Origin: Dorea sp.
GTDB taxonomy: Bacteria; Bacillota; Clostridia; Lachnospirales; Lachnospiraceae
Length of the DNA stretch: 64,000 nt
NCBI GenBank assembly: GCA_022769185.1
Contig: JALEKG010000090.1
Coordinates: forward strand, 62,001 to 126,000
Reading direction: 5' to 3'
Positions 27,455-37,353 of this stretch are shown piece after piece (within the stretch, counting starts at the first letter, position 1; each line of letters begins with the position of its first letter). The notes under the pieces are model-generated. The model was given only the letters and a program-made list of their open reading frames with translations, was not told where the DNA came from and ran no database searches. The position numbers were made by a program, and so were the translations under genes.

Positions 27455-28987
27455 ATGGAAGAAATCAAAATGCGAGTCGAGCACGTTTCGAAGTCATTCC
27501 CAGGTGTCAAGGCTCTGACAGACATTGATTTCGCCGTACGGAAAGGTACAGTTCATGCGCTGTGCGGAGAGAACGGTGCGGGCAAATCTACACTTATGAA
27601 GATCATCAATGGTATCTACAAGGCTGATACAGGCCAGATCTATATTGATGAGAAGCCGGTAGAGATTAAAAATCCAATTCAGGCAATGGAGCAAGGTATT
27701 TCCATGATTGCCCAGGAGCTTAATTACGCTCCGGACCTTACAGTAGAAGAGAATCTCTTCATGGGACGTCTTCCTGTTAATAAGTTTGGAAAAGTCAACT
27801 GGAAAAAAGTACGTGAAGAAGCAAAGAAATTCCTGAAAGAGCAGCAGCTTTCCTATTCACCTACACAGACATTGAGATCGCTGACTGTTTCTGATATTCA
27901 GATGCTGGAGATCATTAAAGCAATTACAAATAATGCGCAGATCATCATCATGGATGAGCCTACATCTTCCATTTCACAGAAAGAAGTAGATCTTCTGTTT
28001 GAAAAGGTGAATGAGTTGAGGGCAAAAGGTGTAAGTATTATTTACATATCTCATAAGATGGATGAGTTATTTACAATTGCAGATGATATCACTGTTATTC
28101 GAGATGGTTCTGTAATTAATACGCACCGGGTAACAGATCTTCTTCCGGAAAATCCAACAGCGGAGGACATTGATGCTGCAACCAACGTCATTATTGGAGA
28201 AATGGTAGGACGTAAGTTGGATAATGTATATCCAAAGGAAGAAGTGCCACTTGGGGATCTGGCATTAGAGGTGGAAGATTTTAACTGTAAGAATATGTTT
28301 GAGAACATTAACTTTAATGTTCGTAAAGGTGAGATTGTAGGATTTGCCGGACTGGTAGGTGCAGGACGTACAGAGGTTATGCGTGCAGTTTATGGTTTGG
28401 ATCCACATGATTCAGGTAAAGTAAAACTGAATGGAAAAGAGGTACCGGTGAAAAATGCAAGAACCAGTATCGATAATGGTCTGATCATGCTGTCAGAGGA
28501 CCGTCGTGAGTATGGTCTGATTCCGGTAAGAAGTGTAAAAGAAAATGCAAGTCTTGCAAACTTGAAAGAGTATATATATGGTGGATTTGCCCATGTGGCA
28601 AAAGAACGCCAGGATGTAGAAAAGTACTTTGAAAAGATGCAGGTAAAAACTCCTTCTTTGGAAACACCAATTTCTTCATTATCTGGTGGTAATGCACAGA
28701 AGGTATTGCTGGCCAGATGGATGCTTTGCCATCCGGACGTAATGATTCTGGATGAACCAACACGTGGTATCGATGTTGGTGCAAAATTTGAGATCTATAA
28801 ACTGATGACAGAAATTGTAAAAGAAGACAAAGCAATCGTTATGGTTTCATCAGAAATGGCAGAGCTGATCGGTATGTGTGACCGTATTTACGTAATGTGT
28901 CAGGGACGCATCACAGGATGTCTTACCAGAGATGAATTCTCACAAGAACGTATCATGATGAGTGCGACCGGTCTGATGGAAAGTTAG
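27455..28987 (+). CDS. sugar ABC transporter ATP-binding protein (RbsA/XylG-like, duplicated NBD)
   Basis: 'GENGAGKSTLMKIINGIY' and second-domain 'LSGGNAQKVLLARWMLCHPDVMILDEPTRGIDVGAK'. Confidence 0.94.
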   Translation: MEEIKMRVEHVSKSFPGVKALTDIDFAVRKGTVHALCGENGAGKSTLMKIINGIYKADTGQIYIDEKPVEIKNPIQAMEQGISMIAQELNYAPDLTVEENLFMGRLPVNKFGKVNWKKVREEAKKFLKEQQLSYSPTQTLRSLTVSDIQMLEIIKAITNNAQIIIMDEPTSSISQKEVDLLFEKVNELRAKGVSIIYISHKMDELFTIADDITVIRDGSVINTHRVTDLLPENPTAEDIDAATNVIIGEMVGRKLDNVYPKEEVPLGDLALEVEDFNCKNMFENINFNVRKGEIVGFAGLVGAGRTEVMRAVYGLDPHDSGKVKLNGKEVPVKNARTSIDNGLIMLSEDRREYGLIPVRSVKENASLANLKEYIYGGFAHVAKERQDVEKYFEKMQVKTPSLETPISSLSGGNAQKVLLARWMLCHPDVMILDEPTRGIDVGAKFEIYKLMTEIVKEDKAIVMVSSEMAELIGMCDRIYVMCQGRITGCLTRDEFSQERIMMSATGLMES

Positions 28988-29008
28988 GAAAAAAGGGAGG
29001 AGCAAAAA

Positions 29009-30001
29009 ATGAATAAAAAATCTAAGTTTCAGCAGAGCCTGCAAAAACATTATATTTATCTTATTCTTGTTGTAATGTTTGTTGCCTGTAGTTTGATCAG
29101 TCCATATTTCTTAAAATCAAATAACCTGATTAATATTTTAAGACAATCTTGTGTAGGACTTTTGATCGCATATGGTGAAATGATTCTGATCGTGGAAGGT
29201 TTCATTGACCTTTCCGCAGCATCAGTACTTGCATTAAGCGGTGTACTTTCTGTTGCGGCATATAAGAGTACACAGTCTTTAGCAGTAGCAATTTTGGTGG
29301 CTTTGGTAGTCGGTGTTCTTTGTAACTTGTTTAACGCATTCTTTGTTGCAAATATTAATGTTCCGGCATTCATTGCAACCTTAGGTATGCAGGAAATTGC
29401 ACGTGGTATTGCACTCTATTATTGTGGTGGTTCCAATATCCTTCAGCTGGGTAATTTTACAGTTATGGGACAGGGAATGGTTGGACCGATTCCGCTTCCG
29501 GTAATTATTCTTCTGTTTGTATCAGTGCTTATGTGGTATCTGGTGACCCAGACTCGCTGGGGACGCAGCATCTATGCAATCGGTGGTAACCGTAATGCAG
29601 CAGAGGCAAGTGGAATTAATGTAAAGAGCAGTATTTACCGTGCTTATATCATCAACGGTATGTTGATCGGTCTTGCAGGTGTTATCTTTATGGCACGTAA
29701 CAATGCAGGTCTTCCGAATGGTGCTGTTGGTTATGAAATGACAGGTCTTACAGCTGCAATCGTTGGTGGTACTTCCATGAATGGTGGTGTAGGTACGATC
29801 ACAGGTACTGTAGCCGGTGCGTTTATCATTGCATTCCTTGAAAATATCATGAACCTGATCGGTGTAGATTCCTACATCCAGGAAATCGTAAAAGGTCTTT
29901 TGATTGTTCTTGCAGTAGCAGCTGACGTTATGAGTAAAAAAGGTAAAGTCAGCAAAGTGATCATTGCTCCAAAGGACAAAGATGAGAAAAAAGAAAAATA
30001 G
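29009..30001 (+). CDS. sugar ABC transporter permease (RbsC-like)
   Basis: 'GEMILIVEGFIDLSAASVLALSGVL', 'GGNRNAAEASGINVKSSIYRAYIINGMLIGLAGVIFMAR'. Confidence 0.93.
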   Translation: MNKKSKFQQSLQKHYIYLILVVMFVACSLISPYFLKSNNLINILRQSCVGLLIAYGEMILIVEGFIDLSAASVLALSGVLSVAAYKSTQSLAVAILVALVVGVLCNLFNAFFVANINVPAFIATLGMQEIARGIALYYCGGSNILQLGNFTVMGQGMVGPIPLPVIILLFVSVLMWYLVTQTRWGRSIYAIGGNRNAAEASGINVKSSIYRAYIINGMLIGLAGVIFMARNNAGLPNGAVGYEMTGLTAAIVGGTSMNGGVGTITGTVAGAFIIAFLENIMNLIGVDSYIQEIVKGLLIVLAVAADVMSKKGKVSKVIIAPKDKDEKKEK

Positions 30002-30087
30002 AATGAGCATATTGCAGCAGTGAGGTATGACTGTTGCTTGCTATAGAAACTATGAACCAAGCATAAAAAGAGAAAGGAAGAAGTATT

Positions 30088-31170
30088 ATGAAAATGAAAA
30101 AATTAGTATCTATGTTGCTTATTTTAATTATGACATTGTCATTAGCAGCATGCGGAAGCAGCAGCGGAAGTAGTGACAGTTCAGATGATTCTTCAGATGA
30201 CTCTGCAGAAGGCGGAAAATATCGTGTAGCATTTGTAGCTCGTGCGAGTGCAGATACATTTGCAGCATGGTTAACGCGTGAAATGATCAGTGAAGCAGAA
30301 CAATATGATGAGATTGAACTGGATTATTTCAGTGGTGAAGCAGATGATAACAAATTAAATGGTATTCTTGAAGACTGTATTACAAAAGACTATGATCTTG
30401 TGATTGTACAGGTTAATGATAACGTAGCTTCTGCTCCGTATATCAAACAGGTTGTTGATGCAGGTATCCCTGTTATCACAACGAATCCTGCCGTTCATCA
30501 GGGCGACCTTGACGGAACAGATGATGATTCTCTCTTAGAGGGAACAGGAACAGTTGACGCTGATCCAATCGAACAGGCAGCAGTAAGTGCAAGATATGCA
30601 GTGGAAGAAGTTCCAGAAAATGCAAACGTAGTAGTTCTTATGGGACCATCTAACAACTTCCACTCTGATGGACGTCGTGAAGGATGGCAGACAGAGTTCT
30701 TTGATAAGAGACCTGACGTAAATATTCTTTATGAAGATTATGCAAACTGGAACAGTGATGAAGCTCTTGCTCTCATGGAAACATGGGTACAGGGCGGAAC
30801 AAAGATTGATGCTATCATTTCTATGAATGATAATATGGCAGCTGGTGCAATCGAAGCAATCCGTAGTAACAGCGATTACTTTGATGCTGATGGCAATCCA
30901 ACATTCCTCGCTTATGGTGTAGATGGAAATGCACAGGGATGTCTGCTTGTTCAGGAAGGTCTCCTTACAAGAACATCTCTTCAGGATGCATCTCTCCTTG
31001 CAGAACAGTGTATTGCAAACGCAGTTAAGGTTCTGAATGGTGAAATGGATGTAACAGAAGTTGAGTACTATGTAGACGCTCCGGAAATCAACATCGATAC
31101 AGTTCAGCAGTATATTGATCTGTATAAAGAAAACGGAGAGATCAGTGATGATGGTTCTCTTGTAGAATAA
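30088..31170 (+). CDS. sugar ABC transporter substrate-binding lipoprotein (RbsB-like)
   Basis: Lipobox 'LSLAACGSSS', periplasmic-binding fold sequence. Confidence 0.93.
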   Translation: MKMKKLVSMLLILIMTLSLAACGSSSGSSDSSDDSSDDSAEGGKYRVAFVARASADTFAAWLTREMISEAEQYDEIELDYFSGEADDNKLNGILEDCITKDYDLVIVQVNDNVASAPYIKQVVDAGIPVITTNPAVHQGDLDGTDDDSLLEGTGTVDADPIEQAAVSARYAVEEVPENANVVVLMGPSNNFHSDGRREGWQTEFFDKRPDVNILYEDYANWNSDEALALMETWVQGGTKIDAIISMNDNMAAGAIEAIRSNSDYFDADGNPTFLAYGVDGNAQGCLLVQEGLLTRTSLQDASLLAEQCIANAVKVLNGEMDVTEVEYYVDAPEINIDTVQQYIDLYKENGEISDDGSLVE

Positions 31171-31233
31171 TTCCGAAATCAGTAGTAAAAACTGAATAAT
31201 ATTTTAAGCTTGGAGATAGTTTCATGTGAATGG

Positions 31234-31268
31234 CGCCTGGCGGTTCGGTGCCGCCAGGTGTTCTTTTT
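31234..31268 (+). terminator. intrinsic terminator/processing hairpin between binding protein and dehydrogenase
   Basis: CGCCTGGCGG ttcggtg CCGCCAGGTG TTCTTTTT. Confidence 0.8.
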
Positions 31269-31302
31269 AAAAGAATAAAATGAAGAAGGAGGATTCTTTC
31301 AA

Positions 31303-32430
31303 ATGGCAGAAAAAAAATATATTAATAAAGGCGCGTTTATGACAGAGATTGATAAGATGATCGTAGTAGATGAAGATCATCTTGATATCGTTGAAGATCC
31401 GATTGCAAGAGAGAAAATTCAGGCACAGTTGGAAGTGCAGTTACCGGTTGATCCGGATAAAGTTTTAATTAAGGTGGAATATGTAGGTGTATGTGGCTCA
31501 GATGTTCATTATTTCCATGACGGATGCTGCGGAACCTTTAAAGTAGACAAGGAAAGAGATATCCCTTACATGCTTGGACATGAGTGTGCAGGTACTGTAG
31601 TAGAAGTTGGTGCTAATGTAACACATCTTAAAGTTGGTGACAGAGTATGCTGCGAACCAGGAATCACTTGTGGAAAATGTGAGCATTGTAAATCCGGACA
31701 TTACAATCTTTGTGAAGATGTCATTTTCTGGGCAACTCCACCGGTACAGGGATGTTATATGAGATATGTTCCGTTCCAGGCTGATCTCTGCTTCAAACTT
31801 CCGGAAGGAATGGATACCAAAGCAGGTGCGATGGTTGAGCCATTTGCAACCGGTATGTATGCAGCTGAAAAAGGAGAAATCACAGTTGGTGATTCCGTTG
31901 TTATCCTTGGAAGTGGATGTATCGGTCTTATGACAATGATGGCATGTAGAGCTCGTGGTGCAAGTCAGATCATCGTATGTGACCTTGAAGATATCCGTCT
32001 TGAGAAAGCAAAAGAAAATGGTGCTGATTTCGTAATCAACAGTGGAAAGGAAGATCCGATTGCTAAGATCAGAGAACTGACAAATGGCCGTGGACCTGAT
32101 GTTGTATTTGAAACAGCAGGAAGTAAATTTACAATCGCACAGACAGCACACATTGCACGTCGTGGCGGACTCATTGTATTAGTTGGTATGTCTGCACAGG
32201 AAGAAATAACATTTAACTTTGGACAGGTAATGGCAAAAGAGCTTCGCATTAAATCTTTATTCCGTTACGTAAACATGTTCCCGAAGAGTGTAGCTACAGT
32301 AGGAAGAGGACTTGCTAAAATTGATAATATTGCTACACATGAATATGTTCTGGATGATATTCAGCAGGCATTTGAAGATTCTATTACAAAGAAGAATGAA
32401 GTTGTAAAAGCTGTCATTAAAATTGATTAA
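31303..32430 (+). CDS. Zn-dependent medium-chain (polyol/xylitol-type) dehydrogenase
   Basis: 'VGVCGSDVHYFHDG', 'LGHECAGTVVEVG', 'GITCGKCEHCKSGHYNLC'. Confidence 0.92.
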   Translation: MAEKKYINKGAFMTEIDKMIVVDEDHLDIVEDPIAREKIQAQLEVQLPVDPDKVLIKVEYVGVCGSDVHYFHDGCCGTFKVDKERDIPYMLGHECAGTVVEVGANVTHLKVGDRVCCEPGITCGKCEHCKSGHYNLCEDVIFWATPPVQGCYMRYVPFQADLCFKLPEGMDTKAGAMVEPFATGMYAAEKGEITVGDSVVILGSGCIGLMTMMACRARGASQIIVCDLEDIRLEKAKENGADFVINSGKEDPIAKIRELTNGRGPDVVFETAGSKFTIAQTAHIARRGGLIVLVGMSAQEEITFNFGQVMAKELRIKSLFRYVNMFPKSVATVGRGLAKIDNIATHEYVLDDIQQAFEDSITKKNEVVKAVIKID

Positions 32431-32444
32431 TTTCTGAGTGGTTT

Positions 32445-32488
32445 AAATGGTCAGTGGAGCATATGGCGGTCCACTGGCCATTTTTACT
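32445..32488 (+). terminator. intrinsic terminator hairpin
   Basis: AAATGGTCAGTGGA ... TCCACTGGCCATTTTTA. Confidence 0.7.
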
Positions 32489-32504
32489 TTATGAGGAGGG
32501 TAAA

Positions 32505-33041
32505 ATGAGCGTAAATAAAATTGCACTTGGATGTGACAATGTCGGATTCGACTTAAAGGAGCAGATAAAAAAATATCTGATAGAAGAAAAAAATTATGAA
32601 GTAGTGATTGATCCCGTCCAAAAACAGGAGGAAGGATATCTTGCCGGTATTCGAGTAGCAGAAGAAATGTGCGTCGGGATTCAAAAAGATGTATGCAGAC
32701 TGGGATTATATATATGCGGAACTGGGCTTGGATTTAGTACAATGGCGAATAAATACTGGGGGATCCGGGCAGCACATGCTTCAGATTGTTATACAGCGCA
32801 AAGAGCCCGTCAGAGTCTGAATGCTCAGATTTTATGTATCGGAAGCAGAGTTCTGCCGTTTGAATATGCGAAAATGGTGATAGATGCATTTTTAGATAAA
32901 CCGTTTGACTTCGCCCGCCAGTCTTCTGTTGAAAATCTTCAGATGTTTAAAGAGCATGAAGAAAAGATACTGGGAAGAGAAAAACCAGACTATGTAGCCT
33001 GGAGCATGGGATATTATGAGGATGGAAAAGAAGATGAATAA
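32505..33041 (+). CDS. RpiB/LacA/LacB family sugar-phosphate isomerase
   Basis: 'IALGCDNVGFDLKEQIKKYL', 'ICGTGLGFSTMANKYWGIRAAHASD'; the longer ORF start lies inside the terminator hairpin. Confidence 0.88.
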   Translation: MSVNKIALGCDNVGFDLKEQIKKYLIEEKNYEVVIDPVQKQEEGYLAGIRVAEEMCVGIQKDVCRLGLYICGTGLGFSTMANKYWGIRAAHASDCYTAQRARQSLNAQILCIGSRVLPFEYAKMVIDAFLDKPFDFARQSSVENLQMFKEHEEKILGREKPDYVAWSMGYYEDGKEDE

Positions 33042-33684
33042 TATGACAAAACTACAACTAGCAATAGATACACTTTCCCTGGAGGAAGCATTGGAGCTTC
33101 TAAAAAAAGTATCGCCCTATATTGATATTGCAGAAGTGGGAACGCCGCTTTTGTATCGCTCGGGCCTTGAAGCAGTGAGAAAAATCAGAGAGGCTTTTCC
33201 TGAGCTTTATATTCTCTGTGATGGAAAGATCATGGATGCAGGGGCTTATGAAAGTGGAGAACAGTATGAGGCAGGGGCAAATTGTGCCAGTGTGCTGGGA
33301 GTTACGGATGATGCGACAATTCAGGCATGTGTGGAAGAAGCAAAAAAATATGGTACAGAGGTATCTGTAGATACTATCTGTATTTCGAATCTGCCTAAAA
33401 GAATTGCAGAAATTGAAGAGATGGGTATTGATTATATTTCGGTACATACTGGTGTGGATCAGCAGGCAAAGGGAAGAACTCCTCTGGATGATTTAAGAGA
33501 AATTAAAGCCTGTGCAAAGAAAAGCAAAATATCAGTTGCCGGAGGAATTCATGTAGATACTGTGGAGGAATATCTTGCGTATGATCCGGATGTGGTGATC
33601 GTGGGAGGCGGAATTATCGGGAGAGAGGATCCGGTAGCTGCAGCCAAAGCAATAAAGGAAAAAATCGATCAGCACAATAGATAG
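33034..33684 (+). CDS. hxlA: 3-hexulose-6-phosphate synthase-like (OMPDC superfamily)
   Basis: 'LQLAIDTLSLEEALELL', DxKxxD motif 'CDGKIMDAGAYE', 'ISVHTGVDQQAKGRTPLDDL', 'VAGGIHVDT'. Confidence 0.8.
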   Translation: MNNMTKLQLAIDTLSLEEALELLKKVSPYIDIAEVGTPLLYRSGLEAVRKIREAFPELYILCDGKIMDAGAYESGEQYEAGANCASVLGVTDDATIQACVEEAKKYGTEVSVDTICISNLPKRIAEIEEMGIDYISVHTGVDQQAKGRTPLDDLREIKACAKKSKISVAGGIHVDTVEEYLAYDPDVVIVGGGIIGREDPVAAAKAIKEKIDQHNR

Positions 33685-33695
33685 GAGAGAATACG

Positions 33696-35192
33696 ATGGC
33701 TTATTTTATGGGGATTGATGTGGGGACATCCAGTGTAAAATCATTGATTATGGATGAAAACGGAATGGAGATAGGTTCCGCATCAAAAAAATATGATGTT
33801 TTGCAGCCGAAAATGAATTATGCAGAACAGAATCCAGAAGAAATATGGGAAGCGACAAAATTCACACTTCGTGAGCTTTCTTCACGTTTTCCGGAAGCGA
33901 TACGAGAATTGAAAGGAATCAGTTATTCCGGGCAGATGCATGGACTTCTCCTGGTAGATGAAAAAGTGATACCGACCTGCAATATGATCATCTGGCAGGA
34001 TCATCGATCCGTTGATCAAAGGGATAAGATCTATTCTCTGGTTCCATTTGAAGAGTTTAACCGTACAACATTGAATCAGCTGAGTCCTGGATATCTGATC
34101 ATGTCATTGATGTGGGTGAAAGAGCATGAACCGGAAATATACAACCGGTCTGCTCAGTTCATGCTGCCCAAGGATTATGTCCGTTACAAAATGTGTGGCG
34201 GACTAGGTACGGATATGTCAGATGCCTCCGCTTCGGTGATATTTGATACAGCAGGAAGATGTTGGCCATGGCAGGTGATCGAGCGTCTGGGACTCCGCAA
34301 AGATTTGTTCCCGGAATGTCATGAGTCACGGGAGATTGCAGGAGCTGTCACAAGAGAGTGTGCAGAAGCAACTGGACTAAGAGAAGGAACTCCGATCACT
34401 TATGGTGGTGGAGATACACTGATGCATGAGATCGGTACAGGCCTGATCCAGGAAGACAGACCATGGGTATCCAATATTGGGACTGCATGTCAGGTTACCT
34501 GTGTGATGGATCACCCGGTATATGATAAACAGTTCCGCACGAATACTTTCTGCTGTGTGAAAGAAGATATGTGGATGCTGATGGCTGTTGGTATGTGTGG
34601 CGGTTCTGCAATGAAATGGATGCAGGGAATTCTTAAGGTAGACGACTTTGAACAATTGAACAGGATGGCGGAACAGGTCCGGCCCGGAAGCGACGGAGTT
34701 ATTTTCCTTCCGTATCTAAGTGGAACCAGATGTCCGGAAAATGATCCTCTTTCGAAAGGTATTTATTTAGGGCTAAGCCTGGAACACGGAAGAAATCATC
34801 TGGTACGAAGTACGATGGAAGGTGTTGTTTATAGTCTGAAGAGTGATCTTGAATTGTTAAAAGTACTGACGAAAAAAGATCCGGATGTGATGATCGCATC
34901 TGGAGGTGGGGCAAGAGGAAAACTTTTCTTGCAGATGCAGGCAGATATTTTTCAAAAACCATTGTATACGACAGAAAGTGCGGAACAGGCATGCATCGGC
35001 GCGGCAATTACAGCGGCCGTCGGGGTGGGATACTATCATTCTTTTGAGGAGGCTTGTGAAAGAACTGTACGATTAAAGAAAGAAGTGATAGAACCGATTC
35101 CGGAAAACTGCAGAAGATATGAAGAATATTATGAAGTATATAAAGAAATATATAACCACAATAAGGAATTATTCTGGAGGATGCCTTCGTAA
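33696..35192 (+). CDS. FGGY family carbohydrate kinase, divergent
   Basis: 'GIDVGTSSVKSLIMDENG', 'YSGQMHGLLLVDEK', 'ASGGGARGKLFLQMQADIF'. Confidence 0.9.
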   Translation: MAYFMGIDVGTSSVKSLIMDENGMEIGSASKKYDVLQPKMNYAEQNPEEIWEATKFTLRELSSRFPEAIRELKGISYSGQMHGLLLVDEKVIPTCNMIIWQDHRSVDQRDKIYSLVPFEEFNRTTLNQLSPGYLIMSLMWVKEHEPEIYNRSAQFMLPKDYVRYKMCGGLGTDMSDASASVIFDTAGRCWPWQVIERLGLRKDLFPECHESREIAGAVTRECAEATGLREGTPITYGGGDTLMHEIGTGLIQEDRPWVSNIGTACQVTCVMDHPVYDKQFRTNTFCCVKEDMWMLMAVGMCGGSAMKWMQGILKVDDFEQLNRMAEQVRPGSDGVIFLPYLSGTRCPENDPLSKGIYLGLSLEHGRNHLVRSTMEGVVYSLKSDLELLKVLTKKDPDVMIASGGGARGKLFLQMQADIFQKPLYTTESAEQACIGAAITAAVGVGYYHSFEEACERTVRLKKEVIEPIPENCRRYEEYYEVYKEIYNHNKELFWRMPS

Positions 35193-35743
35193 TGGAAAAA
35201 TATAGAGAGAGGATTATAAAAGAGATAGAGACTTCTCTGCGGGCAATTGATCTTGGGCAGATGCAGGAAATGGTACAAATAATCCTGGATGCAAAAAGAG
35301 TATTTTGTGATGGACTGGGGAGAAGTGGGCTGGCTATGAGAGGATTTGCTATGCGGCTTGGACAGTTAGGGAAAAGTAGTGCGCTTGTTGGTGAAGCGAC
35401 AGCACCTGCTTTTGGTGCTGGGGATATGCTTTTCATCTGCACGGCATCCGGATCATCCCCAACGTTACTCTATCATGCGAAAAAAGCAAAAGAATATGGT
35501 GGGAAAGTAATGCTGATCACAGGAAAATCAGACTCCGAGCTTGCAAAACTTGCAGATGGAATGATTATTGTGCAGGCACCGGATAAAGATCAGAAGGGAG
35601 CCGAGAAAGGCTCGATTCAGCCAATGGGATCTCTGTTTGAACAGACGTCACAGCTGGTCTGTGATATTATTGCACTGGAACTTATGGAACGGCTTGAAAT
35701 GTCCTCGGAAGAGATGAGAAAATATCATGCCAATATAGAATAA
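35192..35743 (+). CDS. hxlB: 6-phospho-3-hexuloisomerase-like (SIS domain)
   Basis: 'FCDGLGRSGLAMRGFAMRLGQLG', 'VGEATAPAFGAGDMLFICTASGSSPT', 'IQPMGSLFEQ'. Confidence 0.85.
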   Translation: MEKYRERIIKEIETSLRAIDLGQMQEMVQIILDAKRVFCDGLGRSGLAMRGFAMRLGQLGKSSALVGEATAPAFGAGDMLFICTASGSSPTLLYHAKKAKEYGGKVMLITGKSDSELAKLADGMIIVQAPDKDQKGAEKGSIQPMGSLFEQTSQLVCDIIALELMERLEMSSEEMRKYHANIE

Positions 35744-35767
35744 AAAGAATAGAAGGAGGAGAACACG

Positions 35768-37237
35768 ATGTTATATATAGGAGTAGATCTTGGAACATCC
35801 GCAGTGAAACTGCTTTTGATGGATGGGGAAGGTAATATCCAGAATATTGTATCGAAAGAGTATGATCTGTATTTCCCCAATCCGGGATGGTCTGAACAGA
35901 ATCCAGAAGACTGGTATACACAGACGATGGAAGGGCTAAAGGAACTGTTGGCAGAATGTGACAAGAGTCAGGTGGCAGGTATCAGTTTTGGAGGACAGAT
36001 GCACGGTCTGGTCATTCTGGATGATGAGGATCAGGTTATCCGTCCTGCAATTCTGTGGAATGACGGACGTACTTTTGAAGAATGCGATTATTTGAATCAT
36101 GTCATTGGCAAAGAAAAATTATCCGAGTATACAGCCAATATCTCATTTACCGGATTTACAGCACCAAAAGTACTCTGGGTGAAAAACAAAGAACCGGAAA
36201 ATTTTGCAAAGATTAGAAAGATTATGCTTCCGAAAGATTACATAGCATATAAATTATCTGGTGTACATTGTACAGATGTATCAGATGCATCGGGGATGTT
36301 GCTCTTCGATGTAAAAAACCGCTGCTGGTCGAAAGAAATGTTGGAAATCTGTGGGATCTGTGAAGATCAGATGGCAAATATCTATGAATCATATGAAGTG
36401 GTTGGAAATGTGCTTCCTGAGATTGCAGAAGAACTGGGAATTCCGGAAACAGTAAAAGTTGTGGCAGGTGCCGGAGATAATGCAGCAGCTGCAGTAGGAA
36501 CGGGAACCGTAGGAGACGGCATGTGTAATATATCTCTGGGAACCAGTGGAACCATCTTTATCTCTTCTGAAAAATTCGGAGTAGATAAGAACAATGCGCT
36601 TCATGCGTTTGCACATGCGGACGGACACTATCATCTGATGGGATGTATGCTGAGTGCAGCTTCCTGCAATAAATGGTGGATGGATGAAATCATCGGAACA
36701 AAAGATTATGCTGCAGAGCAGAAATCAATTCAGGTATTAGGCGAGAATCATGTATTCTTTCTCCCATATCTGATGGGAGAGAGATCCCCGCATAACAATC
36801 CGAATGCGAGAGGAACATTTATTGGAATGACAATGGACACGACACGTGCTGATATGACACAGGCAGTATTAGAAGGCGTTGCATTTGCACTCCGTGATTC
36901 CTTTGAAGTTGCCAAATCTCTGGGAATCAAGATTGAGAGAACAAAGATCTGCGGCGGCGGTGCAAAGAGTCCGCTGTGGAAGAAAATTATTGCAAATGTA
37001 ATGAATCTGAAAGTAGATGTCATTGAGAGCGAAGAAGGACCGGCACTCGGTGGGGCAATGCTGGCAGCGGTAGGCTGTGGCGAATTTGAAAATGTAGAAA
37101 CTGCAGCCGCTAGAATAGTAAAAGTGATTGATACTGTAGATCCAGAACCGGAGCTTGTAGAAAAATATGAAGCACGGTATCAGCAGTTCAAGGAAATTTA
37201 TCCGGTTTGTAAACCTTTATTCGAGATCATTCATTAA
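35768..37237 (+). CDS. xylB: xylulokinase (FGGY)
   Basis: 'GVDLGTSAVKLLLMDGEG', 'FGGQMHGLVILDDEDQVIRPAILWNDGRT', 'GGGAKSPLWKKIIANV'. Confidence 0.92.
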   Translation: MLYIGVDLGTSAVKLLLMDGEGNIQNIVSKEYDLYFPNPGWSEQNPEDWYTQTMEGLKELLAECDKSQVAGISFGGQMHGLVILDDEDQVIRPAILWNDGRTFEECDYLNHVIGKEKLSEYTANISFTGFTAPKVLWVKNKEPENFAKIRKIMLPKDYIAYKLSGVHCTDVSDASGMLLFDVKNRCWSKEMLEICGICEDQMANIYESYEVVGNVLPEIAEELGIPETVKVVAGAGDNAAAAVGTGTVGDGMCNISLGTSGTIFISSEKFGVDKNNALHAFAHADGHYHLMGCMLSAASCNKWWMDEIIGTKDYAAEQKSIQVLGENHVFFLPYLMGERSPHNNPNARGTFIGMTMDTTRADMTQAVLEGVAFALRDSFEVAKSLGIKIERTKICGGGAKSPLWKKIIANVMNLKVDVIESEEGPALGGAMLAAVGCGEFENVETAAARIVKVIDTVDPEPELVEKYEARYQQFKEIYPVCKPLFEIIH

Positions 37238-37353
37238 AATACAGTCAGCCGTACGTAGAAGGTATTGATACCTTCCTGGCTTTCTGCCCATATTTTTCCG
37301 TGATGTTCATCAATGATACTTTTGGCAATTGACAATCCAAGGCCATGGCAGAC
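37234..37353 (-). pseudogene. C-terminal remnant of a sensor histidine kinase
   Basis: Minus-strand frame reads HGLGLSIAKSIIDEHHGKIWAESQEGINTFYVRLTVF*, the G2 box and end of a HATPase_c domain, with no upstream remainder. Confidence 0.85.
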
